The notes under the pieces: generated by a model | The model's database searches: none | What the model was told of the DNA's origin: nothing | Seen by the model: the letters and a program-made list of their open reading frames with translations, nothing else | Program-made: the position numbers and the translations under genes | From: DATAYF01 sp036272735 | GTDB taxonomy: Bacteria; Chloroflexota; Ktedonobacteria; Ktedonobacterales; Ktedonobacteraceae | Assembly: GCA_036272735.1 (NCBI GenBank) | Contig: DATAYF010000427.1 | Span: forward strand, 1 to 17,546 | Length of the DNA stretch: 17,546 nucleotides | Direction of reading: 5' to 3' | Shown: positions 7,174 to 14,937 of the stretch, piece after piece | Layout: the number at the start of each line of letters is the position of its first letter | Numbering within the stretch: position 1 is the stretch's first letter

Positions 7174-10100
7174 TTAATCATCGTTCAAGCGTAGCAACAG
7201 GCTCATCGCCGGGCGAGCAACACTCTGCACCATCAGCACCAGGCTGACGGCGCAGACGACGATCAGCAGTGCCAGCGTCAGTAGCAGCGTTGGTGAAATT
7301 ACCAAAGGTGTTGCGAGAATATGTTGCAGGGCATAAAATTCGGTGGTGCTCAAGGTGCTGAGCAGGCCGATGGATGGGGCACTGCTAAAGATCAGGTTAG
7401 GAATCAAGGTCACGGCCAGGAACGCTCCTAGCAATAATCCCAGGGCTAACGCGCCGACGTACACGATGACCTGTTCCCATGCTAACACCCCTGCCACCTG
7501 TGTGGGGGTCGTACCCAGGGCGCGTAGTACCGCGAAATTGATGCGTCGCGTGTGCACACCGAGCAACGAGGCGAGCAGATCACCGATGACAGCCAGCAGC
7601 AAGATTGCGGCGATACCAAGGATCAGTACTCCGCTGAGGTTGACTGCCAGTGGATCTTTGTTCAGTGCATCAAGCAAGCTCTGACGATCATTCAACTGAT
7701 CAACGTTCAGTTTCTGTTGTTGCAGTGCGTGCGAGGCGTTGGTCATGGCCGCGCTACTGGTCGGGTCTGTACTGCGCAGCCAGAAGAAGTTCGCTTCGGC
7801 ATGCGTATTATCAACCGCGGTGAGGCCCCTGGTCGCATGTTGAAAATAGTTCACGAAGCTTTGATAATCGAGCAAGACGCCGCCAGGAGGAGGGGTCTCA
7901 CCCGCAATCGTGACGGTATCCTGACTATCGTTCACCGTTGGAATATGCGCTATTTTACCAATCACTTTGCACGTCATATCTGTGGGCAGTCCTGAGTCTG
8001 CTGAGATGACGAAGGTCGAGCCCATATGCAGTTTGAGCTTGTCCCAGGCTAACGCGTCGACAAAAACCGGCACGGCGTTGTCTGGTAGCACATGAGGACG
8101 TTGCGCGACCAGTTGCTGCATGATGGCACTGAGTGGCTGGCTTGACGCTTGTGTGGGCCAATACGCGGTTGAGGGGAAGGTGGCGGGATCGACGCCACGC
8201 ACGTCCATCAGCATCGCTCCGCTGCCTTCGGCGGCTGAACCCTGGACACTGACGCCCACCGACGCGCTTTTGATACCGGGCTGCGCCTGCAACTTCTTTT
8301 GCACGCTTTGTTGCGTGAAGGTGGTGTCTGGCTGTGCTACGAAGTGCCCGCTCAAGTCTGCACCCACCTCGTAGTTTGCTAGATCGCTATTGTGCTGTGC
8401 CTGGGTAGCGATAAAGGTGAGCGCGAAAATGACGAAGGCAATGGAGAAGGTCAATAACATAATCATGCGTACACTCTGGCGCGGGGCGCGTGACATCTGT
8501 GCCAGCGCCAACATAGAGGCCGCGCCCCGGCCCTGGCCCGCGAGATGCGCCGCCAGCCGTAGCAGCAGTGGATAGAGCCGCAAAAAGAGAATGGCGCAGG
8601 CCAGCAGCAGGAAGAGCGGCGTGACGAGCGTCAGTGGCGTAGCGATGAGGCTGCGGCTGCGCAGGTCAAGCTGACTACTCGCGCTCGTGATATAGGCGGA
8701 AACGGCGTACGCGCCCAGAGCGATCACGGCAGCGATGACATCCAGGTAAAGCCGTTGCCAGAAGGATTGCCTCGTATTGCGCGAGGCTTCGCGCCGCACG
8801 CTCAAAATGTCCATGCTCACGGCTCGTCGCAGGGCCAGGCCCATAGTGACGATAACCACAATGGTAATACCGAGACCATACGGAATGACCGCCAGCAGCG
8901 TCTGCGCTGGATGATCGGTAATAAAGTTGAGGGCGTTATGCTGGCTGAGATCCAGCGTGTTTTTTGAGAAGAGGTAGACGGCGAGCAAGGCTAACGGCAT
9001 GCCAATAATTAGCGCGCATAGGCTGAGCCAGAGACCTTGCGTCCATAGCGCCCCGAAGATTTGCTGTCCACTGGCCCCGCGACTGCGCAGCACGGCGATG
9101 CCATCCTGTTGCCGATCTACCAGTAGATCAATCATCATCACGACGAAAAAGAGGATGAGCGCGATGATTTGTACGGCGATGACAACAACGGGAATACGCG
9201 CCAGGTCGATGCGGCTGCTAAAGGCTTCCAGCGTGCTCGGTTGGTTCTGTGTATGCAGCACGTTGCCTGAAAGCGTGATACCGGCCAGGTAGGGATAGGG
9301 CAACGCTGGTGGTATGTTGACCGGATTGGTTTCAAGGCTTCCATAATCTTTAACCAGGTCGGTTTGCAAACCTGCTAGTTGATTGGTCAGGTCACCAAGC
9401 TGTGTGCTGGATATTTTGTTCGGGTCCAGGTGATGGTACCAATAAAAAGTAAAAGGTCCAAAGGCATCGAACGCGGCATCGATGTGGCTTTTCGCCGCCG
9501 CCTGGTCGTAGGAGTGGAGCAAGACCGGGGCAGAGGTCAGAAAGGTGAAAATAGGATATTGTTGTGCTCCAGCAGTGCCTGTGCCGACCGTGAAGCTCCT
9601 GCCATGCCAATAATTAGCGGTATCGCTGTTGGAGACGCTGAAAAGTCCCACGACGCGTGCCTTGATGTTTACAACGCGGTCGACGGCTTTCAACGCCTGA
9701 TATGCCTGCTGGTTTGTCTGCTGCGTGTTAAAGGATTCTGGCGGCCCTGAGCGGATCTGGTAGTCCATGCTTATCGTCATGCTTGAACCAACGTCCACGT
9801 GCCAGCTCTGGGCTGTATCGGGTGTCATCATGATTTCTAATCTGCTGCCCGTATCGCTCGCCATGCGGCCCTGGATGATGTGTAGGTGTGACTGTGCCTG
9901 TGACATTTGGGTGGCGGCAAAGGTGAGTTGGTAAGGACCTTTGAATGGAAATGCTGGTTGCGTTGGTGTCAGATCAGTGGTATCGACCTCAAACTGGCTC
10001 GTTGAGTTGAGGTAGGGCTGTAAGTGCTGCTGGAAACGCGCGCCGAGTTGCTGCTGAATGCTCTGGATCACGGATGTGGACATTCCGCCCGTGTAGCCGA

Positions 10101-10344
10101 CGGTTGTTAGTTCCGCGCTACTTGATTGAGCATTGAGAATACTACGCAGTCCGGCGGTGGTGGTCACGGTGGAGAAGAGTGGCACGGCACAGGCAATGAT
10201 CACCGACGCGATCAATCCCAGTGCCGTAAAAAGCATCAACCACCAGGTCTGTTTCCAGCGCCAGAATGCTAGCGTAATAATGGGTGCGATACTGGTCTCC
10301 TTGCGCTGCAACGCCGTTGCCGTCCTAGCTTGCTCCGTTTGCAT
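7174..10344 (-). CDS. ABC transporter permease 2, duplicated FtsX/MacB-like
   Basis: A 1056-residue paralogue of permease 1 with the same plan: an N-terminal membrane segment (about 34-57), a first outer domain to about 380, membrane segments near 384-408, 430-458, 485-506, 532-552, 570-592 and 624-645, a second outer domain (646-900), then three more segments near 903-926, 955-981 and 1015-1038. Both coupling motifs are intact: LRSRGAS (419-425) and LRALGTTPTQV (940-950). The shared HIPTVND motif is at 800-806. The C-terminus MSLLLRLNDD closely matches permease 1 (MSQLLRLNED), pointing to a recent duplication. AAGGAT lies about 7 bases before the ATG. It begins 31 bases after the permease 3 stop, so those two are almost certainly one transcript. 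Substrate unknown. Confidence 0.9.
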   Translation of the reverse strand: MQTEQARTATALQRKETSIAPIITLAFWRWKQTWWLMLFTALGLIASVIIACAVPLFSTVTTTAGLRSILNAQSSSAELTTVGYTGGMSTSVIQSIQQQLGARFQQHLQPYLNSTSQFEVDTTDLTPTQPAFPFKGPYQLTFAATQMSQAQSHLHIIQGRMASDTGSRLEIMMTPDTAQSWHVDVGSSMTISMDYQIRSGPPESFNTQQTNQQAYQALKAVDRVVNIKARVVGLFSVSNSDTANYWHGRSFTVGTGTAGAQQYPIFTFLTSAPVLLHSYDQAAAKSHIDAAFDAFGPFTFYWYHHLDPNKISSTQLGDLTNQLAGLQTDLVKDYGSLETNPVNIPPALPYPYLAGITLSGNVLHTQNQPSTLEAFSSRIDLARIPVVVIAVQIIALILFFVVMMIDLLVDRQQDGIAVLRSRGASGQQIFGALWTQGLWLSLCALIIGMPLALLAVYLFSKNTLDLSQHNALNFITDHPAQTLLAVIPYGLGITIVVIVTMGLALRRAVSMDILSVRREASRNTRQSFWQRLYLDVIAAVIALGAYAVSAYITSASSQLDLRSRSLIATPLTLVTPLFLLLACAILFLRLYPLLLRLAAHLAGQGRGAASMLALAQMSRAPRQSVRMIMLLTFSIAFVIFALTFIATQAQHNSDLANYEVGADLSGHFVAQPDTTFTQQSVQKKLQAQPGIKSASVGVSVQGSAAEGSGAMLMDVRGVDPATFPSTAYWPTQASSQPLSAIMQQLVAQRPHVLPDNAVPVFVDALAWDKLKLHMGSTFVISADSGLPTDMTCKVIGKIAHIPTVNDSQDTVTIAGETPPPGGVLLDYQSFVNYFQHATRGLTAVDNTHAEANFFWLRSTDPTSSAAMTNASHALQQQKLNVDQLNDRQSLLDALNKDPLAVNLSGVLILGIAAILLLAVIGDLLASLLGVHTRRINFAVLRALGTTPTQVAGVLAWEQVIVYVGALALGLLLGAFLAVTLIPNLIFSSAPSIGLLSTLSTTEFYALQHILATPLVISPTLLLTLALLIVVCAVSLVLMVQSVARPAMSLLLRLNDD

Positions 10345-10375
10345 ACTATCAATCCTTGTTGTCGCTTCTTAAATA

Positions 10376-13300
10376 CTACTGCAAGAGTTGTTGTACCCTG
10401 GGAATGCTGAGCAGGCGTATCATTGCCGTAATCGCTACCCCGTACAAGATGATGAGTTCCACGACCATAAGGCCAACCGACGCTGGCACCTGGACGTACG
10501 CCGTCAAGGCATGTTGAATGATAAAGAATGTGCCGCCATTGCTTGCAGTACTGATGCCGCTGAGAGGCGCACTGGTATAAAGAATGCTCGGAATGCTACT
10601 CACACAAAGCAGGGCACTCAGGCAGAGGCCTGCGCTGATGGCTATACCGTAGATAGCCGCTTGCTCCCATAGCATCATCCTATAGGCATGTTGTGGCGAG
10701 TGACCGCTTGACGCGTCTTGTGCCGCGACGTTGTTCACGTGGCGATGGATGTTTTGCCAGGCAAGAACGAGCGTGCCGATAATCGCCAGGGCTAACGCAC
10801 TGATCTTGCCCATGCTGAGCAGTCCTATAAGTTCCAGGTACAGTGGATCGGTCTGCATGCGTGTAATCATATCGAACCGATCATTTACCTGGTCAAGAGC
10901 GAGCGTGGGGGATTGTAGTGCCGCACGCACATTTGCCAATGTTGCTCCATCGTTATACGTATGAAGCCAGACAATATTCACAGGAGGCGTCGGTGCGGCA
11001 TTATTTTGATCGAACGTCGCCAGGCTCTGATAATCGACCAGCACGCCCACAGAAGCTGTATTGGCGCTACTACTGGCGTTCGCACTGCTAGAGTTTCTGC
11101 TATCGTTGATGGTGGGGATATGGTTCACAATTGCGCTGACGGTGCAGCGCACGGTGACAGCATTGGTACTGGCGTCGGATGCCTGCTCGTTGAAGCTGAA
11201 TCGTGATCCCAGGCTGAGATGCAAACGGCTCGCCGCTGAGGCGTCAATAATAGCGGGCACGACGTTGCTTGCTTGCACATTTTGACGCTGGCTGATGAGC
11301 TGGTGCATGAGATCATCGACCGGTTGCGTCGCGTCCTGGCGGCTCCAGATCACAGTTGAAGCATAATCTTCGGCGTCCACTGCTCGCAAGGCGATAGATT
11401 GGGGAGCCTGTTCATTTGTTGAGGTCGCCTGTGCTGTATAGCCCGGCGTTGCCGAGATGACGCCCGCGATGTGGCTGTACGCGTAGCGCACGTCATTGAT
11501 TGGTTTGGCTTCCATGACTGCTGCCGGACGTCCGCTAAAATCACTGCCCGTCTGGAAGGCCGCCATATCAGCAAGACGGTTTGCCAACGAACTGCTACAA
11601 ACGAGGCTAAAGACAGCGATGCTGGTTGCTAAAATAAGTAGCAGGCTGGCCTGCCATGCCGTGCCTTTGATGTGAGTAAGCTGATCATTGGCAAAGGACG
11701 ACTCCGCCCGGCTATTGCGCAGTGCGAAGGTTCGACAGAAATGGAGCACGTGTGGAAACGCGCGCAGGAAGAGCAGCATACAGGCCACGACCAGGAACAG
11801 CAGGCCGATCAGCGTGACAGGCAGCACGAGTAGCGTGTTGCCCATAATGTTAGAATCCGCGAAATTGGTCAGGTACACAGCGCTGCCAAACAGTACGAAC
11901 GCGGCGATAATCACAATCCGATCCGGCTGTAGCTGCTTCCAGAAGGGTCGGCGTGCCGTTTGCGTGCGCTGCTGCGGTAGGGCTAAAAGTGCCTCGTGGC
12001 TTGAGCGATACAATAGGCAACATAGGATGATGAACAGAACTACGACCGTTGCCAGCGCGAAGTAGCTCAGGTAGAGCAACGTGCCGCGTGGATCGTCGGA
12101 GATCAAATTGAGTGCGCCCTGCTCGGCAGAGCCAAAATTATTTTGCACGATATTGTTGGTGACGGATAGCGTGAGCAACCCCCCCACAATCAGCGCAATC
12201 ACGCTTAACACGCCAGCTAGTAGCGCCAGCGCCGCGAAAATTCGCCTGGTGCTGGCTCCGCGGCTACGTAGCAAGACTATCGTCTCGCGCTGTAGCCCTC
12301 CCCAACGTTTCGCCATAATGCTGACAAAAAGCAGGGGCATACAGAGCAGAAAAAAGGTGAGGATGGCTGTTGGCAACCAGGTAATAGCCAGGCGCGCGCT
12401 CAACGTATCGAGCACACCTGACCGACCACTCTGGCTCAGCATCGAGCTTTGCAGCAAGATGGGAGTGGTCTGTGGCGGTGGCGTTCCGTTTTGCACCGCG
12501 CGCGCAAATTGGCTGCGCAGGTTCGTCTGTAGAAGCACTAATTGTTGCTTGAGTGGCGCAATCTGGCTCGCCACAAGGTGTGTGGTATGAGGGCGATAGT
12601 ACCAATTGAGGCTAGTAACCTGGGACGTAGCAGCCATGCTGCTGCCGATCTGGTGCGCTGTGTTGGTTAAGGCGCTGATGAAACTGTCGCGATCAATCAA
12701 TGCCTGATAATGAACGGCTTGCGTCCCCTGCTCGTTGCTGGACGTAAAGTTGAGGCTGTGCCAGTAGGGATCATTGGCTGGGATGGTAAAGGTGCCAACC
12801 ACGCGCAGTTGCAGCGGTTGCGTCGTTGGCGCGTTGTGCTCGTTTGCCTGAGTGGTTGACAGCGGAAGATTGACGCGAAAGGTTGAGCCAGGTTGTAGAT
12901 GGAGTGCCTGGGCGGTTGCTGGCAAGAGCGCAATTTCAATGTCGTTTTTGCTGGTACATGTCTTAGCTGTACATGGAGCGGGCAGGCTCCCCTGAATAAG
13001 TTGCAGATGCGACGACGCCTCGTGCGTATCTACCCCGCTGAGGCTGAGTGTATTGGTGGCTTGCCGGGTTGCGCCTGGCAGATTGAATTGGCCCGTTTGT
13101 AGCGTAAATTGCGCTCCTTGAGCCATGTACGGTCCAATCGTTTGCTGGACCTGTTGCGCGATCTCGTTTTGTAGCTGCTGGACGCTACCCGTTGAAATGC
13201 TTGTGGGGTGCGCGCTCATCGCCACTTCTCCCTGGTCCGGCGCGCTATTGATCGCGTCGCGCAGGCCAGCCGTTTCTGCAACCTGCGTATAGAGTGCCGA

Positions 13301-13486
13301 GGAACAGATGAGAGTCACGGCCACAATGACGCCGAGACCGATGATGAGCAATATGCCAAGATGTTGTCGCCAACGCCGTGTGGTTAGCGTGATGACAAGA
13401 GGAATGAACGCGGGCGGCACCTTTGGAGGCAATGGCGTACTTGCTGGCGGCTCATTTTGTTGCTCTATCGGCAAAGAATTTGACAT
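10376..13486 (-). CDS. ABC transporter permease 3, divergent FtsX/MacB-like paralogue
   Basis: A 1036-residue member of the same family, first in the cluster. It has a Pro-rich N-terminal tail (11-27), a first membrane segment (about 43-62), a large outer domain with a Cys172/Cys177 pair, a central block of membrane segments (about 369-391, 415-440, 470-492, 523-540, 551-574, 612-632), a second outer domain (633-885) with HIPTIND (789-795), and three final segments (about 887-909, 939-970, 1002-1024). The first coupling motif LRSRGAS (406-412) is kept. The second, LRALGT in the paralogues, is replaced by the polar stretch AAQDASSGHSPQHAYR (921-936), although the following MLWEQ is retained. 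Only a weak GAGAG ribosome site precedes the ATG. It may be a specialised or regulatory partner of the other permeases. Confidence 0.88.
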   Translation of the reverse strand: MSNSLPIEQQNEPPASTPLPPKVPPAFIPLVITLTTRRWRQHLGILLIIGLGVIVAVTLICSSALYTQVAETAGLRDAINSAPDQGEVAMSAHPTSISTGSVQQLQNEIAQQVQQTIGPYMAQGAQFTLQTGQFNLPGATRQATNTLSLSGVDTHEASSHLQLIQGSLPAPCTAKTCTSKNDIEIALLPATAQALHLQPGSTFRVNLPLSTTQANEHNAPTTQPLQLRVVGTFTIPANDPYWHSLNFTSSNEQGTQAVHYQALIDRDSFISALTNTAHQIGSSMAATSQVTSLNWYYRPHTTHLVASQIAPLKQQLVLLQTNLRSQFARAVQNGTPPPQTTPILLQSSMLSQSGRSGVLDTLSARLAITWLPTAILTFFLLCMPLLFVSIMAKRWGGLQRETIVLLRSRGASTRRIFAALALLAGVLSVIALIVGGLLTLSVTNNIVQNNFGSAEQGALNLISDDPRGTLLYLSYFALATVVVLFIILCCLLYRSSHEALLALPQQRTQTARRPFWKQLQPDRIVIIAAFVLFGSAVYLTNFADSNIMGNTLLVLPVTLIGLLFLVVACMLLFLRAFPHVLHFCRTFALRNSRAESSFANDQLTHIKGTAWQASLLLILATSIAVFSLVCSSSLANRLADMAAFQTGSDFSGRPAAVMEAKPINDVRYAYSHIAGVISATPGYTAQATSTNEQAPQSIALRAVDAEDYASTVIWSRQDATQPVDDLMHQLISQRQNVQASNVVPAIIDASAASRLHLSLGSRFSFNEQASDASTNAVTVRCTVSAIVNHIPTINDSRNSSSANASSSANTASVGVLVDYQSLATFDQNNAAPTPPVNIVWLHTYNDGATLANVRAALQSPTLALDQVNDRFDMITRMQTDPLYLELIGLLSMGKISALALAIIGTLVLAWQNIHRHVNNVAAQDASSGHSPQHAYRMMLWEQAAIYGIAISAGLCLSALLCVSSIPSILYTSAPLSGISTASNGGTFFIIQHALTAYVQVPASVGLMVVELIILYGVAITAMIRLLSIPRVQQLLQ

Positions 13487-13647
13487 CGAACTCTCTCTCT
13501 ATGGTCGCACGCCTTGACGCGGTCTGCTACCGTCTGGTTATCTGTTGGCCGAGGCGTGGTTGTTTGCTGTCGAAGCGGTTGTGGGTAACTGCTTATTCCG
13601 AAATCTGGCGTGGCGGCAAATAATAATATATGCGGGCCTATATATCG

Positions 13648-13653
13648 ATTATA
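13648..13653 (-). promoter_or_regulatory. Possible -10 box for the ABC transporter cluster
   Basis: On the minus strand a perfect TATAAT lies about 160 bases before the permease 3 start. No convincing -35 hexamer is found at the right spacing, so this is tentative. Confidence 0.3.
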
Positions 13654-13798
13654 CTACGCCTTCTGCTGGGGATTCTTCACGTCTTCTCCTGCTTATTATA
13701 TAGCCCTACGCCACTTCTATCATTACACATCTGAAAAGCAGACCCTCAACCTCGCTTTGCAAATTATGACAATTAAATGGCTTTATTTGCTAGGTGTA

Positions 13799-13827
13799 TT
13801 GCAAATATTTGACGAGCGTGTTATTAT
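13799..13827 (+). promoter_or_regulatory. Predicted promoter for the DUF2089/SHOCT/solenoid operon
   Basis: TTGCAA (13799-13804) and TATTAT (13822-13827) are separated by exactly 17 bases, matching the sigma-70-type consensus at 4/6 and 5/6 positions. It would give a leader of about 245 bases. The 590-base region 13487-14077 between the divergent operons holds this, the opposing TATAAT and AT-rich DNA. I see no convincing gene in it. Confidence 0.45.
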
Positions 13828-14077
13828 TATCCTGTCGATGGTGAAAAGTGCCAAATTGTAAAGCAAGAGTTTGAACAACAGGTATGCTTGTACGGTCGCG
13901 AATAGCGCTTCTGTGGTCTACCATCTGCATATACTTTGGCACATGAGAGAACCTATAGACGCAGAGATTGTGAAATCAGAAGCTTCGTTTCCACTCTCTG
14001 CTCTCCAAAAGTTTCACCAGGCTTTTAGGGAGAAATTGGCTATTCTGGGGGAACGAATCCTCCATCCTTGAGGAGAA

Positions 14078-14446
14078 ATGAACAGTATGCATCCGTTAAT
14101 CACGAGAGACCCCGTTACCGGTGATGAGCTGGTCGTCACCCGGTTGGAATGCCCGACCAGTGGCGTAGCGATTGAGGGGCACTTTAGCCTTGGTTGGATC
14201 GGGCGCTTGACGCGTGAGCAGCTCGATTTTGTGGAATTGTTAGTCATGTATCGTGGCAATATTCAAAAACTGGCGCAGGAGATGAACATTGCCTATAACA
14301 CGGCGCGTAGTCGGCTCGACACCATCGTGACCGCCCTGGGCGGCACGGTGGAGAATGATGGCTCCGTCGAACGTCGCTCGGTCCTTGATCGGCTGGCCGC
14401 CAAAGAAATCTCTGTCGAAGACGCTATGCGCCAATTGAAGGGCTAG
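14078..14446 (+). CDS. DUF2089-family HTH regulator with degenerate zinc ribbon
   Basis: A 122-residue protein. Residues 5-35 align with the N-terminal zinc ribbon of DUF2089, but the usual CPxCG...CPxCG reads DPVTG (11-15) and CPTSG (25-29), leaving one of four cysteines. Residues 44-90 are the conserved helix-turn-helix (LTREQLDFVELL, YRGNIQKLAQEMNIAYNTAR), like a sigma-factor region 4-type DNA reader. Residues 100-121 (RRSVLDRLAAKEISVEDAMRQL) form a short SHOCT-like helical hairpin, also found in the next two genes. AGGAG at 14071-14075 is only 2 bases before ATG 14078 and 11 before ATG 14087, so codon 4 may be the true start. It is first in its operon and is the best candidate regulator of this locus, by inference. 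Confidence 0.82.
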   Translation: MNSMHPLITRDPVTGDELVVTRLECPTSGVAIEGHFSLGWIGRLTREQLDFVELLVMYRGNIQKLAQEMNIAYNTARSRLDTIVTALGGTVENDGSVERRSVLDRLAAKEISVEDAMRQLKG

Positions 14447-14450
14447 CTGT

Positions 14451-14825
14451 ATGGCAGCGTCTAAAGATGAACGCAATCGTATCCTGCAATTGATCGAGTT
14501 GCAGCAGATCACCGCCGACCAGGCTGCCGAATTGCTGGATGCTATGGGCGACGAGCCGGTACGCGTGATCGAGCAGCCACGCGAGCGCACGATTCGTCTG
14601 CGTGCCACGACGCTCAAAGCGGGTATACCGCAATCTCACGTCATGGCTAACCTGCCCGTGAGCCTGCTCAGGACGAGCTTCAAGCTGGGAGCGAACATGT
14701 TCCCACAGGTGAGCAAGGGTGCGCTAGAAGATGTGCTACGCGCTATCGAACGTGGCAATGCTGGCCGCCTGCTGGATGTGCAGGATCTAGAGAAAGGCGA
14801 GCGACTGGAAATTTTTGTCGAGTAA
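14451..14825 (+). CDS. Small SHOCT-like (YvlB/LiaX N-terminal type) protein
   Basis: A 124-residue cytoplasmic protein with no signal peptide or membrane segment. Residues 6-32 (DERNRILQLIELQQITADQA and onward to LLDAM) are a SHOCT-like two-helix module of the kind at the start of Bacillus YvlB and enterococcal LiaX. Residues 48-124 form a second domain with the pattern VMANLPVSLLRTSFKLGAN followed by LEDVLRAIERGNAGRLLDV and a closing strand LEIFVE, often seen beside this module. It starts 4 bases after the upstream stop, so it is probably translationally coupled to the DUF2089 gene. Role unknown; likely a partner or adaptor of the neighbouring proteins. Confidence 0.75.
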   Translation: MAASKDERNRILQLIELQQITADQAAELLDAMGDEPVRVIEQPRERTIRLRATTLKAGIPQSHVMANLPVSLLRTSFKLGANMFPQVSKGALEDVLRAIERGNAGRLLDVQDLEKGERLEIFVE

Positions 14826-14857
14826 TGCTGAAGCGAACACCTGAGCGCGCAGCGCTA

Positions 14858-14871
14858 GCCGCGTCAGCGGC
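14858..14871 (+). other. Short intergenic hairpin within the operon
   Basis: GCCGC (14858-14862) and GCGGC (14867-14871) flank a GTCA loop, in the 112-base gap before the large solenoid gene. No T-tract follows, so it may be an mRNA processing or stability point. The gene after it has its own strong AAGGAG at 14925-14930. Confidence 0.35.
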
Positions 14872-14937
14872 GTTGGTGGTCGGAACAAGGACCAAATGCT
14901 GATCCGATAATTATGCTGATTATGAAGGAGCAGGATA

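Noticed and set aside
12081..12590. Plus-strand 169-codon ORF
   Set aside because: It lies opposite permease 3, whose long frame and paralogue conservation are decisive.
13871..14071. Plus-strand 66-codon ORF ending at the DUF2089 ribosome site
   Set aside because: No ribosome site and no recognisable domain. A shorter version from ATG 13943 (42 codons) is somewhat protein-like, so a leader peptide is not excluded, but there is no positive evidence.
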